NCBI GenBank assembly: GCA_900618795.1
Contig: UYJD01000002.1
Span: 1,212,551-1,276,550, forward strand
Length of the DNA stretch: 64,000 nucleotides
Reading direction: 5' to 3'
Source of the DNA: Cyanodermella asteris
Lineage: Eukaryota; Ascomycota; Lecanoromycetes; Ostropales; Stictidaceae
Made by a program: the position numbers and the translations under genes
Notes under the pieces: model-generated
What the model was told of the DNA's origin: nothing
The model's database searches: none
What the model saw: the letters and a program-made list of their open reading frames with translations, nothing else
Part shown: piece by piece, positions 10,976-21,438 of the stretch
Numbering within the stretch: position 1 is the first letter of the stretch
Layout of the letters: the number at the start of each line of letters is the position of its first letter

Positions 10976-13900
10976 ATGGCGGGCCACCTTCTGCGCAGAA
11001 TAGTTTTCTTGGGTGAATTCAACTGGCCATTCCTGGTGCTCACCTTGATATTCGGATTCGTCGCTATCCTGTTCCTGTTCTATTTCAATCGCCTGATTGC
11101 CTTTGCACTCTTTGGTGCAATTAGGGCCTACACTTGGCTCTTTTACAAGATCCACGTGAGGTGCCAGGCAATCCAATTTTCCCTGCTCGGCGGACGGCTC
11201 TTCCTGCGGGGATTCGAATACCGCGGCGAGAACGAGACGATCATCGTACATCAGGCATATATCACATGGAGATATTGGTACCGACGAGTAGCAGACATCG
11301 ATCTTCAAACAACGAAGTTCGAAACAGCTGGCGCATCATCATCGGAGACATCTGTTCAGGATCCGCTGCAAACGCAGGAAACGACGGAAGCTATAGATCA
11401 AGAGAGTGGTAGGACGACGTCTCAGGATCAGGCACCATGTCGCGTATCTGTGCACATACGAGGTATTGAATGGTTTGTCTACAACAGGACTCCCTCCTTC
11501 GACGCAATACTGGCTTCGTTGACCCAGAAGCTAGAGAAGGAACACGGCGCTACTCATGGGAATGAACCCGAACAGACAGAAAAAAGCAGCAGAGACGAAT
11601 GCAATGTCGATAATCGCGCTAAAAGTGCTCGGGAGAGCCTTCGATCGCCGGGTGGTATGGCTAGACCTCCTCACCAATCTTTTGTGGAGAAACCGCAGGG
11701 TGACATACCGTTTTTCTTGAAAGTGCTGCCAATTTTTGTAGAATGCACGAAAGCTGCCATGGTCATGGGAAATCAACACACGCGAAGTATCATGGTCGCC
11801 AAAATTGACCGCGCAGAGGGTCAGGTTACCGCTAGTTCGTCTGGAGTTTACGACAAATACAGACAACACTTTTGCTTCAAGTTTGGCAGCCCTGTTCTTC
11901 GGTTCCTCCCGAACCAGGACTATGTTGAACCACTTCTTACTGCTGGAGCAAGGGCGAATGGCGTGGACAACGGGGCGCAGCTGAATGGCAGCGACCAGGA
12001 CCTAAAGCATAATCACAAGAGGGCACGTCGCCGGGTGCGGCATGCATTGGCAAAGCTGATGCCTCGTTTCGCCAGATCTGTCCAATCATTCGCTCGGCGC
12101 TCTGGATCAATACAGCGAGAAACTGATGCCACAATTCTCAATGGCGGCCAGTCCGGAGACACGCACTGGATGGGTCTGACGCGATATCTAGACGAGGAAG
12201 AGGAGGACAAGCTCGAGCATGAGCGATGGCGGCGAGTCGAATATGCCGAGGAGCAAGTCATTGCAGACTGCCCTCATGCTAGCATGGATTTCTTCTGGGA
12301 CGTTCCAGGCTCAGTCCCATTTGGTCAGACCGAAGATAACGATGACCGTCACGTCGAGCGACCATGTGAGGTCAATGGATCTATGCCGCCGAAATGGGGC
12401 CTGGAGCTGCATGTAGGCGGAGGCACTTTCAATTATGGACCATGGGCTGATCGCCAGCGAATCGATCTGATGACAATGTTCTTTCCCTCTGCTTACACAG
12501 ACGCGGTTCCTGCCTCAGCCCTAGCCCCCGGCCAAACACGAGTTAGTACAGTGTTCAACATTGCTATCATTCTCGACGACAAGGTAACGCTCCGTCTTCA
12601 TACTCGAGAAGCCTCCAAGGATTGGAAATTCAAGAGTGCTGATAAACCCAACATCAAAGAGTTTCGGCCAAAGGGCAAGCGGCGACAGACAAAGTCAAAG
12701 AAGCAGGCACAAGTGGCTTTTGACCCAAATGACAGACCCGCTGGGTGGCTGGACATCTCGATTGAAGCCAATACTGCGATTTCGTACGACATGGATATGA
12801 TGGCTAAGGCGGCTGATTTCACCAACAAGCTAAACGTTGATGTCGTCTCTCCGGTCATCACTTCTAGCGTCAATGGTGACGTCTTTGTCAGGGCGGCGAG
12901 TATGACTGTCGGATGTGATTTGTCGAACCCGTTGAGCTGGAATTCAAAGCGTACTTGGAAATTTGACATTTGTTCTCGGAGTTTTGAGCTCTTCATGCTC
13001 CGAGAACACGCATTTGTGATTCAGGACTTGGTCGAGGACTTCACAACGGGGCCCGCTGCCGAGTTCTACACTTTCATCCCCTTTCACTACGCGATTGGCC
13101 TGGTCTTCGATGGCATCAGCATTTATCTGAATGCCAACGATCTAAACATAATCGACAGACCTACGGACTTAAGCGACAACAACTTCCTGATCTTGGAGAG
13201 CAAAAAGGTTGTTGCAGACGTCGGCATTCCGGCAGACCAGTTGAACCCCGTCAAGAACACCATATCATTCGACGGCAAACTGACCGATACGGCCTTCAAG
13301 GTGAATCTCCCTACCTATAATACTTACAAAACACTTCTCCAAGACAATTGTCTGGGCACCTTTCCGTATATCACCGCAGAAGGATCGTACAATTACTTCT
13401 CATCAACATCACCTGATTTGACCGACACCCTGCTGATGCAGATACATGGTGAACATCCCAAGCTTCAGCTCTACGGATTTTTGATTCGTTTGTTCATGAC
13501 GTTTCGAGAGAATTACTTTGGTGAAGATGTTCACTTCCAGACGATCGAGGAATATCAAGGAAGACTGCAACTTCCAGGACGCAAACACGCCGCCGACAAC
13601 GATCACAAACCCACAAAGCAAAGTAACGATCTTGATGTCATACTCTCAATCACGACCAAAAGCCCGTGCGTTATACTGCCCTCGAAGATGTATTCAGCGG
13701 AGGACGGTATCAAGCTTGACATGGAGTCTGGCAGCGCTGATCTTCGCTTCACAAATTACTACATGGATTTGCAAACAACCCTCAGCCCGGTTTCGCTAAG
13801 CCACGTGGTTTCAGAGTTTGCTCGCCCTTCCAGAGACGCAAATGATATCGGAGTGCAGACCTTCATTGATGGTATTTCCATAACTAGTCATCGTCTCTTC

Positions 13901-16900
13901 GGACTCCCACCCGCCGAGCCAACATATGTCTGCAACTGGGATTTCGACGTTGGGTCAGTTACAGGCGAGGCGTCTGTGAAATACTTGGGCGCTCTTATCG
14001 CAGCTGTACAGTGCCTGATCTACAGCCTAGACGACCACGAAAATGCTCTCCCTTTGCAAGAGACAACACCTTTGAATGATGTGACCTTCATCCGCGCATC
14101 GACGCAGCCGATAAGGCTGTGGTTACATGTCGACCAAATGGCAATGCTCTGCGAAATCGACAGTTCACGAATCGAGTTCAATGACTGGGCTCGACATCGG
14201 TTCTCGGACAAGTTGCATGTCGTTGTACCAAATATTGTTCTTGCCGCGGTGGACGGACAAGTGGCTTCGAGGCGCCGAACTCGAATGGTTGCTGAGGAGA
14301 AGGGCCTAACATACGGCTATCTGCAGACATCGATCGACATTCGGATGGTTTCTTCAAAAGCTGACTTTCGCGAGTCGCGACGCAAGCAACAAGAGCATAT
14401 CCGCTTACACGACTCTCGAACTAGTCGGACTCCGTGGCTACTCCGTGAGACAGACGCTTTAAGTATGTCCCAGTACCACACGCAGCTTTCGAAGCTTCAG
14501 CCGCCAGCGTCTCCCTTCCCGGCCATGCCCGCACCCTTACAGCAAATTGACAGTAGCAGACCCAATTCGACCATGCTTAGCCTTGCTCAGAGTCTCAAGT
14601 CGAATCTTACTCTTGAACGAAGCTTTGCGTCTGTCGAGAGACCTCAGTTTCAAGCACATACGCGACGTGGACAGACAGCTTCGGCGAATACAGCAGAAGC
14701 GCCAAGGGACATTTTCTCCCACGAGACGGCTCCTAGCTCGAAATCAAGTTTCTTTTCGAACAAAAGCCAACCTTTGAATGCACACGCGCCCGGGGTCATG
14801 GCAACGAGCGCGGGTTTTTCAAGCCCTTATCAGCAGCCCTACTTCCCATTGCTTTACGTACTGCCCCACGATGATGATGTACCTCACCTCAAGAAAGACC
14901 CGGCCTTTATCACGGGTGACCGCTTTGGGGACGTGAGTGCCGATGAGCTGCCTCTTGAGGATGACGAAATGGAACACATGACGTTGATGATTGCTCTCGA
15001 CACCGGTCTAAGGGTTATGTGCACGCCGCCTGCCTTGAGAGGGGCCAATACGCTTCTTGCAACCATTCAGAATCGAGATCCGAGCTCTCTTTTAGACACC
15101 TTGCAGATGCGGAGCCTGGGTGAGGTGACGTCAAACAAGGAGCAACTTCATGTTCCCAAAATTACGCAGCTCAGACTTCAGCTGCCAGGGCTGGCAGTCA
15201 GATTCCGGCACCATGTCCCAACTCAGCTCGATCGAGAAGAGAGGCAACAAACGTACGAGATTGGCATGAGTGACTTGCTAGCAATTGCTCGTTTCGGCGC
15301 GGAGAGGGGCGAGCCTTTTGGCAAAACCCCATCCTCTATGCAGCTATCCCTAAAACAAGTCGAGCTCGAGGCTTGCCGGACCACGTACGATAACGTGGAT
15401 GAAGCTCGAGTTCTTGTCAAGTTGACTGATCTCACCTCGTGGCTCTATGAGGCGGGGGAGACCACGGGAAACTTGCAGTTCCGCAAACTTGAGAACGCGA
15501 GCTTAAATCAAAAAATTGAGCATCTCGCCAACCTGGTCAATTCCGCAGGTACACTAGCCAACAAATTAGGTCAAGAGTTCAACTCTACGATCTCTTCCCA
15601 GTCAGCACGCTCGCGATACTTGGTTCACATGCTTAACAAAAATGGACGGGATATCGGCGATCCGACAATTTTGAGCAGCGCTTCATTTGTTTCACGAAGG
15701 TGGGAAGAGGTTGTGAGGACTAGCGACTCGTGGAAGATGATCATGAGGCTCCGTTGGATTCTTCATGAGATGGAAAAATCTCTGTTATACCGTTTACGCA
15801 AGGAGCTATCCAAGTCGAACTTCAGTCTACCTCCGGATGCACTTTCGCAACTCATAGCCAGCTTCACAGATTGGCGATCATGGGACTTAGACGATATCAG
15901 AGCTAGCTCTCTGATGCATGCTTTGTATGGAAACTCGACGCCGGCACATCACGATAAATCAAGAAAGCGCGCAAAGCCGATCAGATTCACATTTGCCTCT
16001 GAAGTCATTTCGCTTGTGATAGACCCTGGCAAAAGGAGAAACAAGGTCATCATTACGAGCTTGGCAGCTAGACTTCAGTCCGATCTCCAAATGTCTGGTG
16101 ATGACCAATCTGGTGGGTCAGTAGACCATCTCGTGCGGAAGAGTACAATTGAATTGACCTGCGAGAGGTCACTCTTCGAGCTAAAGCTCGAACTTCTTGA
16201 CGCTGTCAGAGACATTTTTGCGCACGTCAAACGCATTAAAGCAGCCCAGATCGCCCCTGCTGAAAATCCTGGTGCCACCGTCGACGATCCATTTGTGGAA
16301 CAACAACTGCATGTCGTGGTAGTTGTCAACCGGCATGATGTTCGCCTCCGGACCAAACATCTCAAAATCCTCTTGGGATCCATGCGATTTGGGGGCTCGG
16401 TCGCTGCCTTGATGAAATCGAGGGACAATGTTCTGGCGACAGCTTTACTGACTGCCCACTCTTCGACAGTCAAGGTGCAGGCAGCAGTCAAGGACATGAT
16501 TTGTATCGTACTCAAGGGCACTAGCTTGTACGGCAATCTCGACTCAAAGCCTGGCCTATCAAGTCTCGTGAACAGATGGAAAATAGGAGCTCAGTGTCAG
16601 AAGATCGAGCTAGACGTTCTCGACAGCGCCCTTGGCTTACTCGGCGTAACTGACCAAGTCATCGGGCATGAATTTCTCTATCTTCAGGGCCTGATACGAG
16701 ACATGGAAACAGCCAACAAGATCAGACCCATTCCCGAGGCTAAAACTGTGCCCTCGCAGAACATTCTACAGGTCACATTTCAACTGGACTCATACCGCAT
16801 CACTGCCATCTTGTTTTCCAGCCTTCGGTACCAGCTTGAGGGCAAGTACACTCGAAGCTCGTTTATGCCTGATGTTTCCGACCAATCAACACACGTGTTT

Positions 16901-19900
16901 GATTTCAATATAGCCGGCCATGCTCATAGTATCTTCAACAACGAGGATAGCGGAAACTACGAAGTGTCTCGCCTCGCTCTTCCGCCTATCAGTGGCAAAG
17001 TATCTTTGAAACAAACGGAGCAAATCACAGTTCACGTAATCGTTGAAATATCGAAGATCGCTATTGACGCGGCGGCGATACACGGTCTGTTCACCACATT
17101 CTCACGAACGGAGCTAATGCATTTTGGTGAGAATGTTAAGCGCGACATTGAGATCGTCAAGTCGAACTACCAGATTACCATGTCTGGAATTTCATCCCTG
17201 ACAAGGCCGCGCAGCCCAGAGAGCCTCATAGCCACGCAAGCCCCAAGCAAACCGGTTGCATACGCCGCTACTATTGCTCTCGCTGGCATTGCCGTCCATG
17301 CCACGAGTAGTAACTCCCTCAAAACCTCAGCTGAGCTCACCATCGACTCGGGTCCTATCAACTTCGCCATTCGGAACAGTTCCCTGGACACGAGTGATCT
17401 CCTACCATTTCCAGAACTCGATATCCGCCTCAATCGTATTGGTGTCCTTCTCGAGAGCCTTCAGAGCAATCGGAGAGATCGATGCGGCAGTGTTACCCTA
17501 TCGGTGTCTCTCATTGGCACCGCTGAGGTCTCCGACAGCAATCAAGTCGTGAGAGCGTATCGTGCTGTCGTGGAACGCCTCGATTTAGACATTTATACTG
17601 AGACTGCGTCCATGATCATCGACATTCTCGGCTATTTGCAGCAGAGATTCAAAAGTTTCAATCTTGCAGAAGACCTTCACACCTTTAGAGCACGGAGACG
17701 GAAACGAGCAAAATCGTACATCAAGGCTGGTCAGATCACCAGCGCCCCTGCCGAGTCCGATGAGGACTTGCCAGTTGCTCTGTTCGACGCCATCTTCAGT
17801 TTCCAGATGCGCAGACTTCAGGCTGTCTGGCATGTCGAAGGGGAGCTGAGATCACCTGCCGAGATACCTGAAAATCTTGTCTTCTCAATAGAGAACATTG
17901 ATTTACATACTAAAAAAGGCAACACTGCCCGGCTGGAGATCACAAATCTTCAGTTGCAGATGGTCGCTCTGTCGCAGCCGCCGACAGAGAGGTCCAAAAA
18001 CTCCGCACTTCTGCCAGAGGTCGTCTTCAAAGTAGCGTACTTGTCGAGATCGAAAGATCGCCGGCTTGCCATCCAGGCGGTGGGGAAGGAACTTGATCTG
18101 AGGATCACGTCGCAGTTCATTTTACCTGCGGTCAACATCCAGAGGTCGATCGCTGTTGCAACTCAGGACTTGCGCAAAGTACTTAGCGACTGGAATGAGA
18201 CATTGGTCCAAGGTGACTCCCAGCAGAAATCCGTGTTAGGGGAGAAGACCTTATCGTCATTGACCATAGATGCTGATTTTAAAGGAGCTGTCGTATATAT
18301 GGAAGGCAGAGAAATCACAGAAACAAGCCGGAACTTGGTCGGCAACAGGGGCGTTAGAGCACCTCGAGAGGGCAAGTACGGACAATTTACTCAGGCTAAC
18401 TCGCGAAGTGCAACCACTCTCAAGTCTCCAGGTCTTGCTTTCAGGGTCGAGTACTCCGATACTCCCGAGGCAGGTCGACACCTCAATGGCGAGCTCAAGA
18501 TTGACGCCTCGCGAAATGAGCTTCAGCCTATGTTCGTCCCTTTGGTACTCGAGATCATGTCATCGGTCAAGGACGTTGTTGGTGACACCTCTCAAGGCAC
18601 AAACCAGGATTCCGGATTCGGCAAGCAGTCATTGGATATGTCGACCTTGACAGACGGCACCACGGACCCCACCACCATTTTGGGTGATTGCAAGCTAAAT
18701 CTGGGACTACGTATCTGCGAGCAAAGCTTTAGTCTCACGTGTAAACCCATCGCACAAGTCACTGCCACTTCGCGCTTCAAGGACATCTACATCACAATCA
18801 GCAATGTTCAACCTCCCAATCAAGAGCGATTTTTCTCCGTGTCCTCCGCAATTACCGGCCTCGAGACTACTGTCCAGCATGTCTACTCCAGAGAGTCCAC
18901 AGGACGTTTCCAGATCGAGAGCATTCACCTATCGCTCATGAACAGCAAGCATTTTAGCGGAATGACTGGCATTTCTAGCATCCTCAACATCAGCCCAATG
19001 AAAGTCTTTCTAAACGTGAAGCAGCTGCAAGACTTCCTGCTGTTCAGAGAAATATGGTACCCGATCGAGATTCGTCCCGCTCCTCAAGCGCCATCTTCCA
19101 CCTCAGCTTCGCCATTCCGAGGAGGAGTTCAGCGTTATCAACAAGCGACCGCGACCAACGCTTTCTCTTGGAACGCGGCCATTCATATCGCTGCTCTCGA
19201 ACTGAGCCTCGACTTGGGCCAAGCGGTAGGCAAGCTAGCTTTCTCCATCAGCCGTCTTTGGATCACATCTCGGAAAGACTCGGAGCGCGAACAGAACCTA
19301 TGCCTTGGCTTCGAATCGGTAGGCATGGACAGCGTCGGCCGAATGAGTGGATCAATACAGCTCCGCAACATGCGTGTGCGGACAAACATCGTCTGGGCAG
19401 ATGTTGCCGAGGTCGCGCAAACTCCATTGGTTCAAGCCTCACTCGGGTTTGATGACCTGCGAGCGAAGGCATCCTTTGACTACCAAACGTTTGCGGTCGC
19501 AGATTTCCAGACTTTGACGTTCTTGCTGTACAACGTAACTGAGCCGGGACGTGACCGTCTCGTGTGCGCCGTGAATGGGGACAAGATCCAGGCTTATTGT
19601 ACCGCCAATGCGGCAGCTCAGGCTGTTGCGCTTTCCCAGGCGATCAACAGGCTGATCGAGGAAAAGCAAGCACAATTCCAAACATCTCTGAAGGAAATGG
19701 AGAAGTTCCAGAGGCAGAAGGCTGCGGCAGGACTGGGGATTTCAAGCAGCCAAGAGTTGTCGCGACCAATCACTAAAGAGCCTGAGATCGAGCTCACACC
19801 TATGCGCTTACAGGTTGATGTGGACGTTTCATTGAATGCACTGCGGGCTGGCGTCTACCCTCGCGCGTTCCGAGATGCGCAAATATTCAAGCTCGAAGCT

Positions 19901-20602
19901 CTCGACGCCTTGGCGCGGTTCAGTGTCAGCGTCTCCGAGGACAACAAGATTCACACGCTCCTGACCGTTGTGCTAGGGCAGCTTCGTGTCGCACTCTCAT
20001 CCGTTGAGAGGACGAGTCTCCGCCCTAAACCGTTAGGCGACGATGTATCGATCGACAATGTAGTCAAAGATTCGACAGCCTCGAGAGGCGGAACAATCCT
20101 TAGGGTCCCTCGTGTCGTCGCCACAATGCAGACCTGGCAGCCGCAGGCAAGCAAGAACGTCGAGTACATATTCAAGAGCACGTTTGAGGGAAAGGTGGAA
20201 GTGGGATGGAACTATAGCAGAATCAGCTTCATAAGAGGAATGTGGGACATGCATTCGAAGGCCCTCGTGCAGCGCCTGGGCAAGCTACCGCAGTCAGCCG
20301 TTCAAATCACGAGCAGCCCCCGACCGGACGCAGAGAGAACCAACGAGTCTGATGAAGCGCAGGAGAAGATCACGGCAGTTGTCAACGTTCCAGTATCAAA
20401 ATACATCTATGAGGCGAGGGAGCCGCCAATCATCCAGACACCTCAATTGAGAGACATGGGAGAGGCCACGCCACCGTTAGAGTGGATAGGTCTGCAGCGT
20501 GACAAGCTGCCCAACCTCACTCATCAGGTTGTCATTGTACCACTGCTGGAGTTTTCGAAAGAGGTGGATGATGCTTATGGGAAAATTCTAGGAGCATCGT
20601 GA
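10976..20602 (+). CDS. CSF1: CSF1 / BLTP1-Tweek type bridge-like lipid transfer protein
   Basis: A giant 3208-aa protein read from one uninterrupted frame of 9.6 kb. The first ATG is at 10976; codons before it in frame lack an ATG. The N-terminus has one membrane segment (about residues 15-50, including WPFLVLTLIFGFVAILFLFY). It is followed by the start of the RBG/bridge fold: LLGGRLFLRGFEYRGENE, a WRYWYRR motif and IRGIEWFVYNRTPSFD. The same order is present in yeast Csf1. Family knowledge: Csf1 (animal KIAA1109/Tweek/BLTP1) is anchored in the ER and forms a long hydrophobic groove that moves phospholipids between membranes. In yeast it is needed for growth in the cold and for lipid homeostasis. 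Several Ser/Pro-rich insertions (for example around residues 1170-1290) separate the repeated beta units. At 3208 aa it is somewhat longer than the roughly 2960-aa yeast protein. Confidence 0.9.
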   Translation: MAGHLLRRIVFLGEFNWPFLVLTLIFGFVAILFLFYFNRLIAFALFGAIRAYTWLFYKIHVRCQAIQFSLLGGRLFLRGFEYRGENETIIVHQAYITWRYWYRRVADIDLQTTKFETAGASSSETSVQDPLQTQETTEAIDQESGRTTSQDQAPCRVSVHIRGIEWFVYNRTPSFDAILASLTQKLEKEHGATHGNEPEQTEKSSRDECNVDNRAKSARESLRSPGGMARPPHQSFVEKPQGDIPFFLKVLPIFVECTKAAMVMGNQHTRSIMVAKIDRAEGQVTASSSGVYDKYRQHFCFKFGSPVLRFLPNQDYVEPLLTAGARANGVDNGAQLNGSDQDLKHNHKRARRRVRHALAKLMPRFARSVQSFARRSGSIQRETDATILNGGQSGDTHWMGLTRYLDEEEEDKLEHERWRRVEYAEEQVIADCPHASMDFFWDVPGSVPFGQTEDNDDRHVERPCEVNGSMPPKWGLELHVGGGTFNYGPWADRQRIDLMTMFFPSAYTDAVPASALAPGQTRVSTVFNIAIILDDKVTLRLHTREASKDWKFKSADKPNIKEFRPKGKRRQTKSKKQAQVAFDPNDRPAGWLDISIEANTAISYDMDMMAKAADFTNKLNVDVVSPVITSSVNGDVFVRAASMTVGCDLSNPLSWNSKRTWKFDICSRSFELFMLREHAFVIQDLVEDFTTGPAAEFYTFIPFHYAIGLVFDGISIYLNANDLNIIDRPTDLSDNNFLILESKKVVADVGIPADQLNPVKNTISFDGKLTDTAFKVNLPTYNTYKTLLQDNCLGTFPYITAEGSYNYFSSTSPDLTDTLLMQIHGEHPKLQLYGFLIRLFMTFRENYFGEDVHFQTIEEYQGRLQLPGRKHAADNDHKPTKQSNDLDVILSITTKSPCVILPSKMYSAEDGIKLDMESGSADLRFTNYYMDLQTTLSPVSLSHVVSEFARPSRDANDIGVQTFIDGISITSHRLFGLPPAEPTYVCNWDFDVGSVTGEASVKYLGALIAAVQCLIYSLDDHENALPLQETTPLNDVTFIRASTQPIRLWLHVDQMAMLCEIDSSRIEFNDWARHRFSDKLHVVVPNIVLAAVDGQVASRRRTRMVAEEKGLTYGYLQTSIDIRMVSSKADFRESRRKQQEHIRLHDSRTSRTPWLLRETDALSMSQYHTQLSKLQPPASPFPAMPAPLQQIDSSRPNSTMLSLAQSLKSNLTLERSFASVERPQFQAHTRRGQTASANTAEAPRDIFSHETAPSSKSSFFSNKSQPLNAHAPGVMATSAGFSSPYQQPYFPLLYVLPHDDDVPHLKKDPAFITGDRFGDVSADELPLEDDEMEHMTLMIALDTGLRVMCTPPALRGANTLLATIQNRDPSSLLDTLQMRSLGEVTSNKEQLHVPKITQLRLQLPGLAVRFRHHVPTQLDREERQQTYEIGMSDLLAIARFGAERGEPFGKTPSSMQLSLKQVELEACRTTYDNVDEARVLVKLTDLTSWLYEAGETTGNLQFRKLENASLNQKIEHLANLVNSAGTLANKLGQEFNSTISSQSARSRYLVHMLNKNGRDIGDPTILSSASFVSRRWEEVVRTSDSWKMIMRLRWILHEMEKSLLYRLRKELSKSNFSLPPDALSQLIASFTDWRSWDLDDIRASSLMHALYGNSTPAHHDKSRKRAKPIRFTFASEVISLVIDPGKRRNKVIITSLAARLQSDLQMSGDDQSGGSVDHLVRKSTIELTCERSLFELKLELLDAVRDIFAHVKRIKAAQIAPAENPGATVDDPFVEQQLHVVVVVNRHDVRLRTKHLKILLGSMRFGGSVAALMKSRDNVLATALLTAHSSTVKVQAAVKDMICIVLKGTSLYGNLDSKPGLSSLVNRWKIGAQCQKIELDVLDSALGLLGVTDQVIGHEFLYLQGLIRDMETANKIRPIPEAKTVPSQNILQVTFQLDSYRITAILFSSLRYQLEGKYTRSSFMPDVSDQSTHVFDFNIAGHAHSIFNNEDSGNYEVSRLALPPISGKVSLKQTEQITVHVIVEISKIAIDAAAIHGLFTTFSRTELMHFGENVKRDIEIVKSNYQITMSGISSLTRPRSPESLIATQAPSKPVAYAATIALAGIAVHATSSNSLKTSAELTIDSGPINFAIRNSSLDTSDLLPFPELDIRLNRIGVLLESLQSNRRDRCGSVTLSVSLIGTAEVSDSNQVVRAYRAVVERLDLDIYTETASMIIDILGYLQQRFKSFNLAEDLHTFRARRRKRAKSYIKAGQITSAPAESDEDLPVALFDAIFSFQMRRLQAVWHVEGELRSPAEIPENLVFSIENIDLHTKKGNTARLEITNLQLQMVALSQPPTERSKNSALLPEVVFKVAYLSRSKDRRLAIQAVGKELDLRITSQFILPAVNIQRSIAVATQDLRKVLSDWNETLVQGDSQQKSVLGEKTLSSLTIDADFKGAVVYMEGREITETSRNLVGNRGVRAPREGKYGQFTQANSRSATTLKSPGLAFRVEYSDTPEAGRHLNGELKIDASRNELQPMFVPLVLEIMSSVKDVVGDTSQGTNQDSGFGKQSLDMSTLTDGTTDPTTILGDCKLNLGLRICEQSFSLTCKPIAQVTATSRFKDIYITISNVQPPNQERFFSVSSAITGLETTVQHVYSRESTGRFQIESIHLSLMNSKHFSGMTGISSILNISPMKVFLNVKQLQDFLLFREIWYPIEIRPAPQAPSSTSASPFRGGVQRYQQATATNAFSWNAAIHIAALELSLDLGQAVGKLAFSISRLWITSRKDSEREQNLCLGFESVGMDSVGRMSGSIQLRNMRVRTNIVWADVAEVAQTPLVQASLGFDDLRAKASFDYQTFAVADFQTLTFLLYNVTEPGRDRLVCAVNGDKIQAYCTANAAAQAVALSQAINRLIEEKQAQFQTSLKEMEKFQRQKAAAGLGISSSQELSRPITKEPEIELTPMRLQVDVDVSLNALRAGVYPRAFRDAQIFKLEALDALARFSVSVSEDNKIHTLLTVVLGQLRVALSSVERTSLRPKPLGDDVSIDNVVKDSTASRGGTILRVPRVVATMQTWQPQASKNVEYIFKSTFEGKVEVGWNYSRISFIRGMWDMHSKALVQRLGKLPQSAVQITSSPRPDAERTNESDEAQEKITAVVNVPVSKYIYEAREPPIIQTPQLRDMGEATPPLEWIGLQRDKLPNLTHQVVIVPLLEFSKEVDDAYGKILGAS

Positions 20603-21438
20603 AAGAGGGCGTTACACGGCGTTACAGCGAAACGGTTGGACTGAATCCAGCAAAGCATGCGAACGTACATATGACGAAGACACGGCTTTCCTTTCATACT
20701 GGTTTGTTGAAAACTGATTTCTGGCTACAAGGCTCGACGAGAGGAAGGCGGGTGTTCATACGGCGTCTTAACATTTGCCACAAATGTGTGACAGAAATTT
20801 ATCACTACTATTCCGCAGCCGTCAGAGCAGATATTACACAGCAGGTCAGCGCCGTTTCAAGCATCAACCCTGAGTGCGTTCGGGCATAACTGCTCATTTT
20901 CAAGCTGGTTAGAAAGAATTGAGTCATAGAGCCTGACACAGTAGTCATAAGCAGGACAGCCGCCTGGCTTTCCCGGATCGCCATTCACTCGCATCACAAA
21001 AGACGAACGGAAGTAGGCTGACTATACCTTGCTGTGAGTCAGTCTCAGTCAATTAGGGCATACGATGCCGCCGCTTTTTCGTGAATCGACGGCCATGTAT
21101 TTCGGATCTAAGTGTTTGTTATGGCCGTGCGGGCGCCGCCCCACCTTTTTGCCGCCCACATTTTGTCGGCCAGCGTGCAGCGTGAGCTTGCAACCCTTTT
21201 TGTCGACTCTGCCCGCCGCCTTTTCCCTTTCTCCCTCAAGCAATCCACCTCCTTGAAGGTACTCGAGGCCCCCATCAGTCTCGGCGTCACTTTTCAAGCC
21301 CCGGTCTCCCCTTCAATTCCAAGAGACTTTCAAAGCCAACAGTCGAGTTTAAAGCTCGATCTCCTATTGAGGCGGGGTCAACGAGCCCTTGCGGGAAGAA
21401 TAACAAATTTTCAAGTCAATTAATCAACCACCGCAAAG
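20603..21438. promoter_or_regulatory. Intergenic and promoter of EF2
   Basis: Downstream of CSF1 and upstream of the EF2 start codon. The part from about 21190 to 21330 is pyrimidine-rich on the plus strand (for example CCTTTTCCCTTTCTCCCTC). Such tracts are common just before the transcription start of highly expressed fungal genes. No coding potential is seen. Confidence 0.5.
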
